This document shows positions 1 to 17,893 of a stretch of 64,000 bases of DNA, piece after piece; within the stretch, counting starts at the first letter, position 1, and each line of letters opens with the position of its first letter. The notes under the pieces were generated by a model. That model was not told the DNA's origin. It saw only the letters and a list, made by a program, of their open reading frames with translations, and did not search any database. The DNA lies in contig NC_092520.1 of NCBI RefSeq assembly GCF_037038585.1, positions 16,499,001-16,563,000 on the forward strand, in the 5' to 3' direction. Source of the DNA: Patagioenas fasciata (lineage: Eukaryota > Chordata > Aves > Columbiformes > Columbidae). A program made the translations under genes and the position numbers.

Positions 1-3000
1 GTGTCAATCACATGAAGATTGTGTTAGGTTGGAAAGAGAAAGATCTCAGATCAGACACAGTCTCCGTGGGCTTTGTACCCACTGCACCATGTTAGGGAGA
101 ACTGGTGAGGTCTTCTCTGGAAGCTTTGTTTTCATCAGAAACATCATCAAACCTGAAAACTGGCGTGGACTCACATTGTGTGGAGATGCCCCACTTTGTG
201 CAAAAAAACCCTAAACATAATTGACAGAAGGACTTGATCCTACATCCCAGATAATCTTTCTGATTATTTGGTAGTCAGTCTTTCCAAAGAGTGCTGCTTA
301 ATTGTGCTTGTGTAAAGATGAAATATCTCAAGCAGGGCAACTGGAAAGAAATCACCACTTCATAAGTGAATGTGCAATTATTTTACCTAGAAGACTGAAG
401 ATTGAGCTCTAGATCCTCATTTAAATCAGTCTGAACAAAAAGCTGAAACAGAATATTCTTTGCCCCAGACTCAGTAAATGGACAATATGGCTGATTGACA
501 ATATGGCCATAGACTATCCCAGAGGATATTTTTCACTTAAAATTTTCCAAATTGTCTTGTTTCTTTCTGTTGCAAACGGGAAAGTATTTTCAGGATAGGA
601 AAATCAGTTTCTGCCTAGCTCCAAATGCTCAACAGTCTTACTGATCTCAGCAGTATTAGGGATTCAAAGATCAAGACCGTATTCTACATCTGTAAAATAT
701 TCACAAGCCTGGAAATACTAGCTCAGAATGAACTGTGAAAGGCTTAAAAATTGTCCTTAGTTTTTCCAAGCAGATGTGATCACATGATATTTCGGACACT
801 TTTTACTATATTTGTGCTGTTTTACTTGGGTTCTTTGCAACTTACATTTTTCTCCACTTTTGCCTTATTTCTGCATTCTGCAGTGTCATTTTTCCAGAAA
901 TCAGGATGTATCCCAAAGGCTCTGATATTCCTGAGGAGCTGGAATATGTCTGTGAGTGTCTGCAATTTTCCAATGAACAAAGTTAAACTAAGAGATTGTG
1001 TTATTCCTGGAGTAAACTGTTTTAAGTGTATTGCCTTGATGTTGAGAAAAGTACTATGAAGAGACTGAAAAGCTGGTGGTCCAGATAGTGAATATATCTA
1101 GAAGTTGTTTCCTAAACATTTTATTATCCTAACTTGTTACTCAGATAGCCATATTTCAATAGAATATAATCATTAAATTCTACATATTAACATAGGCGGT
1201 TTTTTAGTATCTTCACAAAATGTAAGAATTTCCTTCCTCACCACCATATCATTTTTGGTTCTGTGCAGATCCTCTAAGGAGCAAAGCTGTCACTGCCATC
1301 TAGTGTCCTCAGAGCAGGTTTCTGGAGATTATACTGAGAAAAAAAGCATTTTCATGATAAAATTTAATTACTTCTCCAGTTTCTCAGCTAGTAGTAAATC
1401 TCATGTAACTCACAGTACCTCTTATAGTGTTTGTTACCTTTTCAACTTATTAATGAATTTAGAAGACAGCTGTCTAGTTTCTCACTTTGGAAAGTTTAAA
1501 TGGTGTTTGTTCACTTCTTTCTCTCTTCTGGAAGATATAGTTGCATCCTGTAAGTCTTACTTGTTCAGGATCATGTAACCGCCACAGAAACTAGTCCCGA
1601 GGAGCATCTGACAGATTCCTTTTCCTGCCTTATCCTTTCTTCCCCTCCAAACAATCATTCTTAACAGAGATCAAAATGGAAATCAAAGGCATATTAATCA
1701 ACAACAGTTCATGTACTATTAAGCAGATTTGTGTAGTTCCACACAAAAACTAGCAACCTGGTGGGAAGTTATTAATTTTGCTTGTATTACAACCTGGGAC
1801 ATAGCTGGCTCAGCCTCTCAGTGTACTTTCCTCGCTCACAACATCTCAGGGAAAGCAGTCAGTTCAGTCTCTATCTCAACGAAATGACATATTTCTTTTC
1901 AATCCTTGATGGCCTTGGGTGATATCCCATATGGGATATGAGAGAGCAATGGATCCCATGGCACCGGGTTTTCCTTTCTGGCTGACAGCAGCATCAGGGC
2001 CTCTCTGGCTCTGACCTCAGCCTTCCACTTCCGCAGCACAAGCAATTTTGTTTTCCATTTTTTCTTAACAAAATGCCAGGAACTGACAGCCTGGTACTTT
2101 TCTCAGCCAAGGTGGAGCTGACCACAGGGCAGCACACGTCTCTCAGCGGGGATGCAGATGCATGAGCTGGAGCTGTGCTTGGACTTGTGCCGATGGCTGC
2201 TTCCAGTCAGCCCAGCAAACGGGAATCTGACTGCTGGGGCTGGGGAGCAGCTGGATATGATCATGCGGAAGCCTCTGGAAGACTCAGCTTCCTATGTAGC
2301 ACCTTTTTTCCCTGCCAAAAGTTCAGCGTTAAGAGGAATTTGTGTAGATATCAAAGACGTCCACTGACATCTCCTTGTTTCCCTGTGAACCTTTGCATTC
2401 CCTGCTCCAGTGATGCTCAGTTCAGACCTTGGAAATTCCGAGAACTCAGACTCAACAACTAGCCCTTATGGAACATCCTTTATTATTCTGACGTATTTTT
2501 CCACCAAGTCTTTATACTGAGAATAATGAGGACCAGGGTTAGATTGCCAGAACCTTACTTTACTTCAGAGTAATTAAGCTAAACTGCAGCCCAATATCAA
2601 ACATTGTTTTCCCAGGCACATCATGTCTGTCAAAAATTATTTTGATATCTAAATGAACCAATTTCCATAGATTATGCATAGAGAATTGTACTGACTTTTT
2701 GCTGAACAGTTTTATCAATATTATATCTTATAACAGAACTTGATTTTAGTCCATTTGTAAAGGGTTTTTTCCAGGTCTATTTCCTTGTACTTCTTTTAAG
2801 TATATTAAGGTCTGGAATTCATTAATTCACAGTTTTACAATCAGAACAGACCACTAAATCTGTTAGGTTACTTTGCCTGACTATCTAGGTAAGATACAGA
2901 ATCAAACTCACCTAGCCCACTGGTGGGTAAGCCTGTCAATTTATGCCAGGTATTCAGTGTTGATGGGCTTTGCTTGGCAGATTTGACTGATTGATTGACT

Positions 3001-3326
3001 TAGGGGTTAGTTTTGAGGAGGCAGAAGAGGGCAGTGTAGTAAGGTTCAATTAGTTAGTGATGTTTAGCATTCAAATTAATGTGGGACTTAATTTCACAGT
3101 ATTTCTTAAGCATTTCTGATAGTTTCTGTAATGATGATTTTATTCTGCAAATTTGACCGTTCTTTCCTAATTTTTCTCTGTCTGTATTCCTCTCTTTGTT
3201 ATAAAATTAATTTTCTCACAGGGAAAAAACATATTTTTAACTGGAAGTGAAAATGCTAATGAATAAGATGCAGAGGTTAGGGTTCTTGATTTCTTTCATC
3301 CAATAGCTCTGCCTTGCTTTTATGAC
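1..3326. other. Intergenic sequence downstream of MMP13
   Basis: AT-rich sequence with only short random ORFs and no exon recognisable as a neighbouring MMP. Two small items stand out: a CTCF-like motif at 1293-1306 and an 18-bp perfect palindrome at 1922-1939. Position 1800-2460 is somewhat GC-richer without identifiable content. Confidence 0.6.
1293..1306 (-). promoter_or_regulatory. CTCF-like motif
   Basis: The minus strand reads ACACTAGATGGCAG, one mismatch from the CTCF core CCASYAGRKGGCRS. Seen by eye only; occupancy is unknown. Confidence 0.4.
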
Positions 3327-3800
3327 TGAATCATAGAATTGTAGAATCATTTACATTGGAAAAGACCTTTAAGATTGAGCCTAACCATTAACCTAACACT
3401 GCCAAGTCTGCTACTAAACCATGTACCTAAGTGCCATGTCTATGCATCTTTTAAACACCTCCACGGACGGTGACTCCACCACTTCCCTGGGCAGCCTGTT
3501 CCAGTGCCTGACAACCCTTTCCAGGAAGAATTTTCTCCTAGTACCCAATCTAAACCTCCCCTTGCACAACTTGAGGTCATTTCCTCTTGACCTATCACTT
3601 GCTGCTTGGGAGACCAACCCCCTCCATGCTACACCCTCCTTTCAGGTAGTTGTAGACAGCAATAAGGTCTCCCCTCAGCCTCCTTTTCTCCAGGCTGAAC
3701 AGCCCCAGTTCCCTCAGCTGCTCCTCATCAGACTTGTGCTCCAGGCCCCTCACCAGCTTCGTTGTCCTTCTTTGGATATGCTCCAAAGAAGGACATGCAG
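3327..3800 (-). mobile_element. CR1 LINE fragment (3' end)
   Basis: The 3' tail is at 3327 on the left. The minus strand encodes the C-terminal CR1 reverse transcriptase block with [12 protein letters not shown] and [19 protein letters not shown], then the 3' UTR. It is 5'-truncated near 3800, immediately beyond the presumed MMP13 poly(A) site. Confidence 0.93.
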
Positions 3801-3838
3801 CATAGGATATTTTAATTAAAGCCATTTCAGAATGTCAT

Positions 3839-4920
3839 TTTATTCCTCCACTTTATTTAATATTTTTTTATCTGAGAAATAAACACAGTCCCATGACATT
3901 TGCATTAATTATAACAAAACAAAACCAAAACCCAACAAACAACAAAACGAAAAACACCCACCAAAAACTCACATTGAACTGAAACTATTGTTAAAGATAG
4001 TAAAAGAGTGATCAACATGAAAAAATGTATTCTTTTGAATATTTTAACTTCGATGTTCAAGTTCTCTGCTGGCACAGCTAGGCATAAGCTCTATAAATGT
4101 TACTTGAACTACTTTGCACCAGCTGAAAACATGGGCTGTGTTATCAGATGTAGCTTCATACAGGGTTTCAGCCTGTGCGATTCTCTTGTTGTTGCTACTT
4201 CTTTCTGGATTCCTCAGCGTCACAGAGGCTGATGATTTCTGCAGGGAACAATCCTCCCTTTTCTTGCTTTTCTGTCTGCTTTGGAGTTATACCTCACTGC
4301 TTCTATACCTTCTGCTCATTTCAAATGCGAACAGGGGCATCTGTTTCCACAGGGACATATCCATTCAACTGGGTATACATTCAAACACCTTTTAATTCTG
4401 TGACTTGAGTGTTGTAGCCTGGTGTTATCCTGCTCAGGGAGGCACCATGCAGTCCTGACTCATTCATTGCACATCTGAATTCCCAGTATGTTTACAGGAA
4501 TTTCACAAAGACCTGAAGGATTAGTTCAAAAATATAACACTCCTGTGTTAATAAGGTCTATTTCTTGCCACAGGTTAGGAGATCCTTGAAAGATGCTACA
4601 CATGCTCAGATTGCTGGGAATTAATAGTGCTCATGATTATGCAGGGTGTATCCAGCATCTCACCATAGTACTAGACCAACTTTTAATGGTGTAATGCCCC
4701 TTGAAATGCTAATAACTTTTTTCTTTGTTCCTATAAATTTAATTCAGTCCCAGACTGACATACAACTATATAGTTCCATATATACAGTATACATTTGGTG
4801 GTAGGTAGCCAGTGCTTTTTCACAGAACCTTGCTGTCATTTAATAAATCTGTGTGCCCATATTATTATTTCCATGCAGCACAAGCTGCTCTGCAGCCTAT
4901 GACATGGCACTTAACTGTAA
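3839..4920 (-). other. MMP13: MMP13 3' UTR with candidate poly(A) signals
   Basis: AT-rich, no CR1 and no convincing ORF. On the transcript strand ATTAAA occurs at 4844-4839, 4743-4738 and 4687-4682, and AATAAA at 3857-3852 and 3844-3839. AUUUA-type instability motifs lie near 4840 and 4738. The distal AATAAA pair would give a 3' UTR of about 1.1 kb, ending just before the CR1 element. The true end is inferred, not seen. Confidence 0.5.
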
Positions 4921-12035
<7,115 letters not shown>

Positions 12036-12090
12036 CGTGTTAGATCTGCGAAGTCTGAAGCCCTGATGGTTTAGAGAGCAGTTACCTTTA

Positions 12091-12098
12091 CTTTTATA
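12091..12098 (-). promoter_or_regulatory. MMP13: MMP13 TATA box
   Basis: TATAAAAG on the minus strand, 56 nt upstream of the ATG. Transcription should start near 12067, leaving a 5' UTR of about 30 nt, as is usual for MMP genes. Confidence 0.88.
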
Positions 12099-12109
12099 GT
12101 CCCAACCAG

Positions 12110-12116
12110 TGAGTCA
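12110..12116 (-). promoter_or_regulatory. MMP13: AP-1 (TRE) site of the MMP13 promoter
   Basis: Perfect TGACTCA, about 45-50 nt upstream of the predicted start. This is the position of the AP-1 element through which Fos/Jun and cytokine signals act on collagenase promoters. Confidence 0.85.
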
Positions 12117-12136
12117 CCACTTAGGGACAAGTTACA

Positions 12137-12143
12137 ACTTCCT
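12137..12143 (-). promoter_or_regulatory. MMP13: Ets/PEA3 site of the MMP13 promoter
   Basis: AGGAAGT on the minus strand, about 70-77 nt upstream of the predicted start and 21 nt from the AP-1 site. The paired Ets and AP-1 arrangement is characteristic of collagenase promoters. Confidence 0.7.
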
Positions 12144-12197
12144 TGCCGCTGAAAGTAAACATGCTTAGACGGCTACTTTTTCTCTCCTCTCCAACAC

Positions 12198-12205
12198 TGT
12201 GGTTT
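12198..12205 (-). promoter_or_regulatory. MMP13: Runx (OSE2) site of the MMP13 promoter
   Basis: AAACCACA on the minus strand, about 131-139 nt upstream of the predicted start. It coincides with the Runx2 element known near -138 in the mammalian gene, which drives expression in osteoblasts and hypertrophic chondrocytes. Confidence 0.75.
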
Positions 12206-15172
12206 AGGCATCTGTCGTCCCACTGAGGGCTCTGAAACTGTATCCTCAGATAAACATGGTCTCTGAATATTGACATAGGCTGTGGGAAGAAAAGGGTAGA
12301 AGTAACCCGCAATTTTTTATTATTTTACAGTAACCTACACTGGCAATAACTCTGCAATAATTTACTCTTCTATAAAAATTGTCTTTCTATTATTTGAAAG
12401 TCAATAAAAATATATAATAAGCTTCATTATTTTTTTTAATAAATTCTGTAATTTTCAGTAGTTACACTAGTTCAACAGCGTTTTTTTAACAGTTGGAATA
12501 GATCATACACACTTCAACTTTTAATAAATGTTGCCTTGCTTCATAAGAAATAACATTTTGGAGCATACCATCTCCTGTAAAGAAATATAAATCTAAAGTA
12601 TTACTACAAATTTTACTTCAGAGTTCCTTAAAGCAACTTCCTATGCATCTTTCAGAATAATTAATGTCTTGAGATGTGCCTAAAATGAGAAATGCTAAAT
12701 ATCAGGAAATATTTTTGAATATTTAAAAATGCTTTTTATTATTAGTAAAGCAGGCCATGTAAAGTGACTAGTTCATACAATTTGTCTGCCAAAAAACCCC
12801 ATACATTTAATTTGCTTTATGAGGGGAGCACAGCCATAAACCAATGAGATAGCTACTATTTTGAGAGAGGCAATCTACCAGCTATGGGTAGGTAATGGAT
12901 CTGTGTGTTTAGAATGACAGAAAAATGTGATTTTGACTTACGAGGTAGAAAACAGGATAAATCTGGCATTGTGACAGGCATGGGCATTATTTTACTTCAA
13001 AGCCTAAAGGAGTTTTCTGCCCCGCTAGGGTCACTCCAAACTCAGCTGCTGCTAAAACTTAACACCATGTGCCTGCAAGCAAGGGTGCAGGAGAGGTGCT
13101 GTTTTGGCCAAATCCCCCCTCCGCTCTCCCAAAGGCTGCTCCTGTAAGGGAAACCTCAGGCAGTTTCCTGGTAGACACTGGAACACACTTTCCAGAACAC
13201 ACTGCCCTGCCCTGGATGTTGCCTTGTTGACAAAACAGGAAAAGGACAATAATCAGTGAAGCTGAATGAGTAAAAGCTCAATTTGTTACTCAAACAGTAT
13301 GAGCCTTCTATCTTATGATGACAAACAGGAAAAGCAAATAAAGCTGGGAGGAATTTATTATGTAGGCCATTTCTACCTCACACCATCTCAGTCAATGCTA
13401 AATATGGTTATACCAATTAGGGATAGACAAAGTCTGTCCAGACAGTTTGTATTCTTTCCTTTACATTGCCCACCATCAGCACTGAGGCTTTTCTATTTAT
13501 CAATGGTGGCATAAAGACTGTTAATTACTCCACGTCTTAGAAGTGCTGTCCCCTCAGGTGCTTCAGGAGGGACACTGAATCCGTAGTGCTGATGTCCTCC
13601 CTGTGCTGCACGCCTTGCTAACACAGACTGCCAGATTATCTATAGGTCTTACTTCTTTCCTTCCAACATTTCTGCACTGCTATTGGCAGCATTGCTTTCA
13701 TTAATGTTGGGGTACTCAGTTAAGTGATAAGCAGAGTTTACAGTGAACTTTGCTTGCATTATCTGGAGCTCAGGAGCAGCGGTGCTGTCTTGTGTTTTTC
13801 GTGGGTGTTAGGAACACTGTGAGTGTCACTGCTCTGCAGAACAGTACCAGACATATCTCAGAAACTTGTGAGTAAAATCAATAGCTTAAAACTCCACAAG
13901 TAACATTCCTGGAAATTCTGAATTCTCTGAAATTAACCATCTTGTACCGAAGGGAGAACCATTATCCACCACCATTTGTATTGTATATCATTGCCCTTTG
14001 CCAGATGTAACTAAAAGCTTTTTATTCTGTGTCAGGCCATTATACCACTGTTGTTTCTCAGCTCTGATGTTGGAATGTTTGCTTCTGAAATAGGAGAAAC
14101 TAATTTCCTAACCAACTGTTACTGCGAAAACATGATCAGCCCATCACTCTTTGTGACAGAATGATCCCAAACTATTCCTAAGTGGTTTCAGGGTTGCCTT
14201 AATAAATATAATCTAGATAACTGGTAATTAAAGATGAAACCAAGTAATCAGAGACATTATTTGAATGATATAAATGTAGAAGAGAAAAATTAAAGAGAGG
14301 TGTTAGCCTATCAAACAATAGCCTATCAAACAAAAGGTGTGGAGCTCTGTTCTTCAAAATGTTTAAGGTGCAGTAGTCAAAACAGTAGTAAATGGAATTG
14401 TCTTGCATGAAGAGAATGATAGATTAGCTAGGGAAGAATGATTTTTAAATTTCTGCTCTCTGTGACTTTTTTTTATACGTATGCTCTGAAGTGCTTTGAA
14501 GTTCACAATGAAAACTCTTCCAAAAACTTTGCCTTCAGTAACCTTGGCAAAGCTGTCCTAAGGCATTTCCAAGGAACATTTGAAAAACTAAACAAAGTAA
14601 TTATAGGAAAAACAAAAATAAAACAAGCAGCTTTTCTGAAATCAACTTCTTTTATTAGATTTGTGTAAGAAGAGATGCATGAAGCTGAGTCTTTTGCTAT
14701 CATAAGACAAGGAAAAGAACAAGTGGAAAGACAGTCCACTGTTTTGAACAGATTCTGCAAGTAAGTAGAAAAGCATACAAAGAGACAAAAAAGAACAGAG
14801 TCTGTAACTATTTTTCACAGGGAGTAAATAAAAATGCTAAAATAGAAATTGATTTCTGAAAGACTGTGTGTAATGGGACATCTGAGAGTGAACTGTGGCT
14901 GAATCGTGTTTTCTACACATTCAGTTGATTCCTTTGGGAGCCCTGGCCATGTAAATATACACCATCCGATATGTTTTCTTACACACTTTATTGCTATTTA
15001 TATTACAGCAGTGGCTGGAAGCCTATATTGAGGCATGGATTTTTATGCCCTCTCTACACAAACTGAAGGAGCAATGGTGAAGGACTGTGCAAACAAGCAC
15101 ATAAAAAGGCCAATGAAAATGAGCAGCATTCCTCCTTTTTCTGAAACAGCATCACAGACACAGCATGTGACG
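12206..15172. other. Upstream flank of MMP13
   Basis: AT-rich non-coding DNA with no CR1 and no credible exon. A short tandem duplication (TAGCCTATCAAACAA, two copies) sits near 14307-14336. Distal MMP13 control elements could lie here but nothing identifies them. Confidence 0.5.
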
Positions 15173-15237
15173 TTTGGTTTTGGTTTTGTTTTTGTTTTGT
15201 TTTGTTTTGTTTTGTTTTGTTTTGCTTTGTTTTGTTT
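15173..15237 (+). repeat. (TTTTG)n simple repeat
   Basis: About 65 bp of TTTTG units with slight interruptions (one GCTTT unit). An ordinary low-complexity tract. Confidence 0.95.
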
Positions 15238-16089
15238 ATGAGGAGACAAAAAAAGCATTGACAGAGCTGGGAACAAAGTACAGACCTCGGAAGTTGCTGT
15301 CTGTTATCTTAATACATCGACACTTTAAAGCCTTAAGCAAGTGAAGTTTTTAAAGTTGGCAATGATAAATAGCAACTTCAAAGACTGACAGTGTTGGGCA
15401 ATGTAAGATATCAAATCCATGGCTCAGGCTCAAGTGATGCCGCCATCTGGGTTTAAAAGAAAATAAAGGAGGAGTTATAAACTGAAGAGAGACGTAAATG
15501 AAGGTAAAAGCAGTCAGCAGTGGTTCATAGACCTTGTGCTGACCCTAGTGCAAACAAGGAAGCATGGCAAGTTACATTTTAAAAACATTGAAACCCACAA
15601 AACTGCTGAGTAGTAAGTTTTCAACAAACACTGCAAAATTTCTGCAGTTCTGGCATTTTGTGGATGTGGGTGAAGTTAGCTGGACTGATGGTAATTTTCA
15701 CAGGCATAGTAAAGACTGGAACAACCATGCCAGTTTTTCCCCCAAGGAAAAATGGATGAAGAGGGATGGGAGATGTGGCAAGAAGAAATGAAGCGCCTTA
15801 AAGTAGCATTTAGGTACTAATTATTTGGAAACAAGAATTGTACCAACCACATGGTTTCAACATACATTTTGCTACTGCAAATAATTGAAAGGTGTTGTGT
15901 TTTGATTTACATTCTGTGTTTGGTACCTAAAATAGCACTATATATTGAATGTGGTGAATGCTTTGTAACCCTGAAACAGCAGACACTTAAGACAAATAAA
16001 CAACAGTCAATGGATCCATTTGTTAATATTTCTTACCACCAGTTGTATTTCAAGGGAAATGTCTCCAGTGCCTAGGCTACACCATCACA

Positions 16090-16663
16090 TTTAGACCGGC
16101 TTCCTCTGGAAAGAAGGACGCTACTCTGAGGCCCATTGTGCTGGTGGGCAAACGGAGTCCCAGAGTAAAAACATACACGCTGGCTCTGTCTTTCAAGGTG
16201 GGACTCCATCTGTCAGACCTGTTACAAGAAGCGGTTCAAAGATAACTGAGAATGTTTTCCACAATGAGCTCTTCAGCTGGGGTGGCAAGGGATATTACAC
16301 CAATCTGCGTGTTTTTTACGTTGAACAGCAGCATCCTGTGCCAATTCCTGGCAAAAAAATAAAGAAAGATGCAGCTGGGGTTGCCCAGAGGTGTTCAGCA
16401 GGGTCCAGTGCCAGAGGTAAGAAACATATAAACATGTTTCAGGGAGGCAATGGCTTTTGTTCAAATGAGTCCCTATGGACCCTGTGGACCACTAGGTCAT
16501 ATAGCAGCAAAGGACACTGTGGATCAGCTGCTGTTCTGTCTGCTGCAGCACAAGGAGCTTCTGTCACAGCACCTGATGAGCTTGGCAGGACCTGGGGGCT
16601 GCTGCCACACTGGGAACTGTGACCAGCAGTACCTTTCTTCTGTATTTGTTGGGCTCCAAGGTA
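16090..16663 (+). pseudogene. Possible decayed coding block, family unrecognised
   Basis: From 16090 a frame runs 51 codons (including VKTYTLALSFKVGLHLSDLL) to a TAA at 16243. A one-base shift near 16241 restores an open frame (ITENVFHNELFSWGGKGYY onward) that continues past a GTAAG donor-like site at about 16415. A second open stretch at 16450-16663 (DTVDQLLFCLLQHKELL onward) also ends at a GTAAG. Composition is more gene-like than the flanks, and the reading across the shift looks protein-like. I cannot name a family. It could be a broken retrocopy, a remnant of a lost gene or chance. Confidence 0.3.
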
Positions 16664-16699
16664 AGATTCAACTGTAGATTAGAACTAAACCTGAGCACC

Positions 16700-17500
16700 T
16701 TCCTGTGTGTTGCGTGTCTAAACTCTCATTAGAAGCAATGAGATCAATACATTCACTAAATCCCAGGCAGTTCAGCTTTCACTGAGGCAGACACCTTGAA
16801 ATTATTTCAGTTGCCACCTTAGTGTTGCTTGAAGGACCATGAGCTCTTGTCAGTCATGTGCTATATCTGACAGTCTCATGAAGGTATCTGGGGTTCCCTC
16901 CTGGATCTCCAATGGCACCAGATACCTTTGTTCAGGCTGCTGTGCTGAGTCCCTCGCAGCTGGGCTCTGCTGGCTGCAGTGGAGCCCCACCATAGGGTGC
17001 ACACAGAGATACTTCAATTTAGGTGGCTCATTCTAAAGATGAACTTCCGGCCCATGTTCTGCTGATGGCTGCACAGACCGGGAGCCGTCTCGTGTCAGAG
17101 GTGTGTTGTGTTGCTGTGCAAGGCAGCTGCTCTGCAGCGGGAAGGCGGTTGGGCGCTGTGCAGCCCCTGCCAGGACAGCGCTCCTGCTCACAGCGGCACC
17201 TGGCCTTGCAGGAACAGGGGCTCCCACCTCATGCTGACAGCCAAAGTGAAAAGGAGAAAATGCCTCAAAGAGGTGCAAGGATCCGAGTTTTCTCTGCCCT
17301 GCACAGTTAGAAACTCATGGGATTCAGGAAAACTTGGGCTGCCCCAGTCAGCTGTTCCATGCAAGGCAGCAGCTGCAGCCTCCCCTGGAGGTCAGACCAT
17401 GCTTTGCTCCTTCTTACCACCCCAAATGCCCCCCGGGACTGGAACGGGCTCCCCCTTTTGGTCTAACCATTCTATATGAGCTAACAACAACTTTTTCTGC
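16700..17500. other. GC-richer intergenic stretch
   Basis: Short overlapping ORFs on both strands and no recognisable product. It may be a continuation of the decayed block to its left or old transposon material; nothing in the sequence decides this. Confidence 0.3.
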
Positions 17501-17528
17501 TTCAGGATAAATGTAGGATGCTAAACAC

Positions 17529-17893
17529 TGAGGGGTGACCTTATTAATGTTTACAAATATATAAAGGGTGAGTGCCACGAGGATGGAGTCAGGCTCTTCT
17601 CAGTGGCAAACAATGATAGGACAAGGGGCAATGGGATCAAGCTGGAACACAAGAGGTTCCACTTAAATTTGAGAAAGAACTTCTTCTCAGTGAGGGTAAC
17701 AGAGCACTGGAACAGGCTACCCAGGGAGGTTGTGGAGTCTCCTTCCCTGGAGACATTCAAAGCCCACCTGGACATGTTCCTGTGCGACCTCACCTAGGTG
17801 TTCCTGCTCCAACAGGGAGATTGGACTAGATGATCTTTTGAGGTCCCTTCCAATCCCAAACATACTGTGATACTGTGTGATACTGTGATAATT
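17529..17893 (+). mobile_element. CR1 LINE fragment (3' end)
   Basis: The plus strand encodes [20 protein letters not shown] and [17 protein letters not shown], followed by the CR1 3' UTR (AGGTCCCTTCCAATCCC) and a tail of ACTGTGAT repeats to about 17893. Confidence 0.93.
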
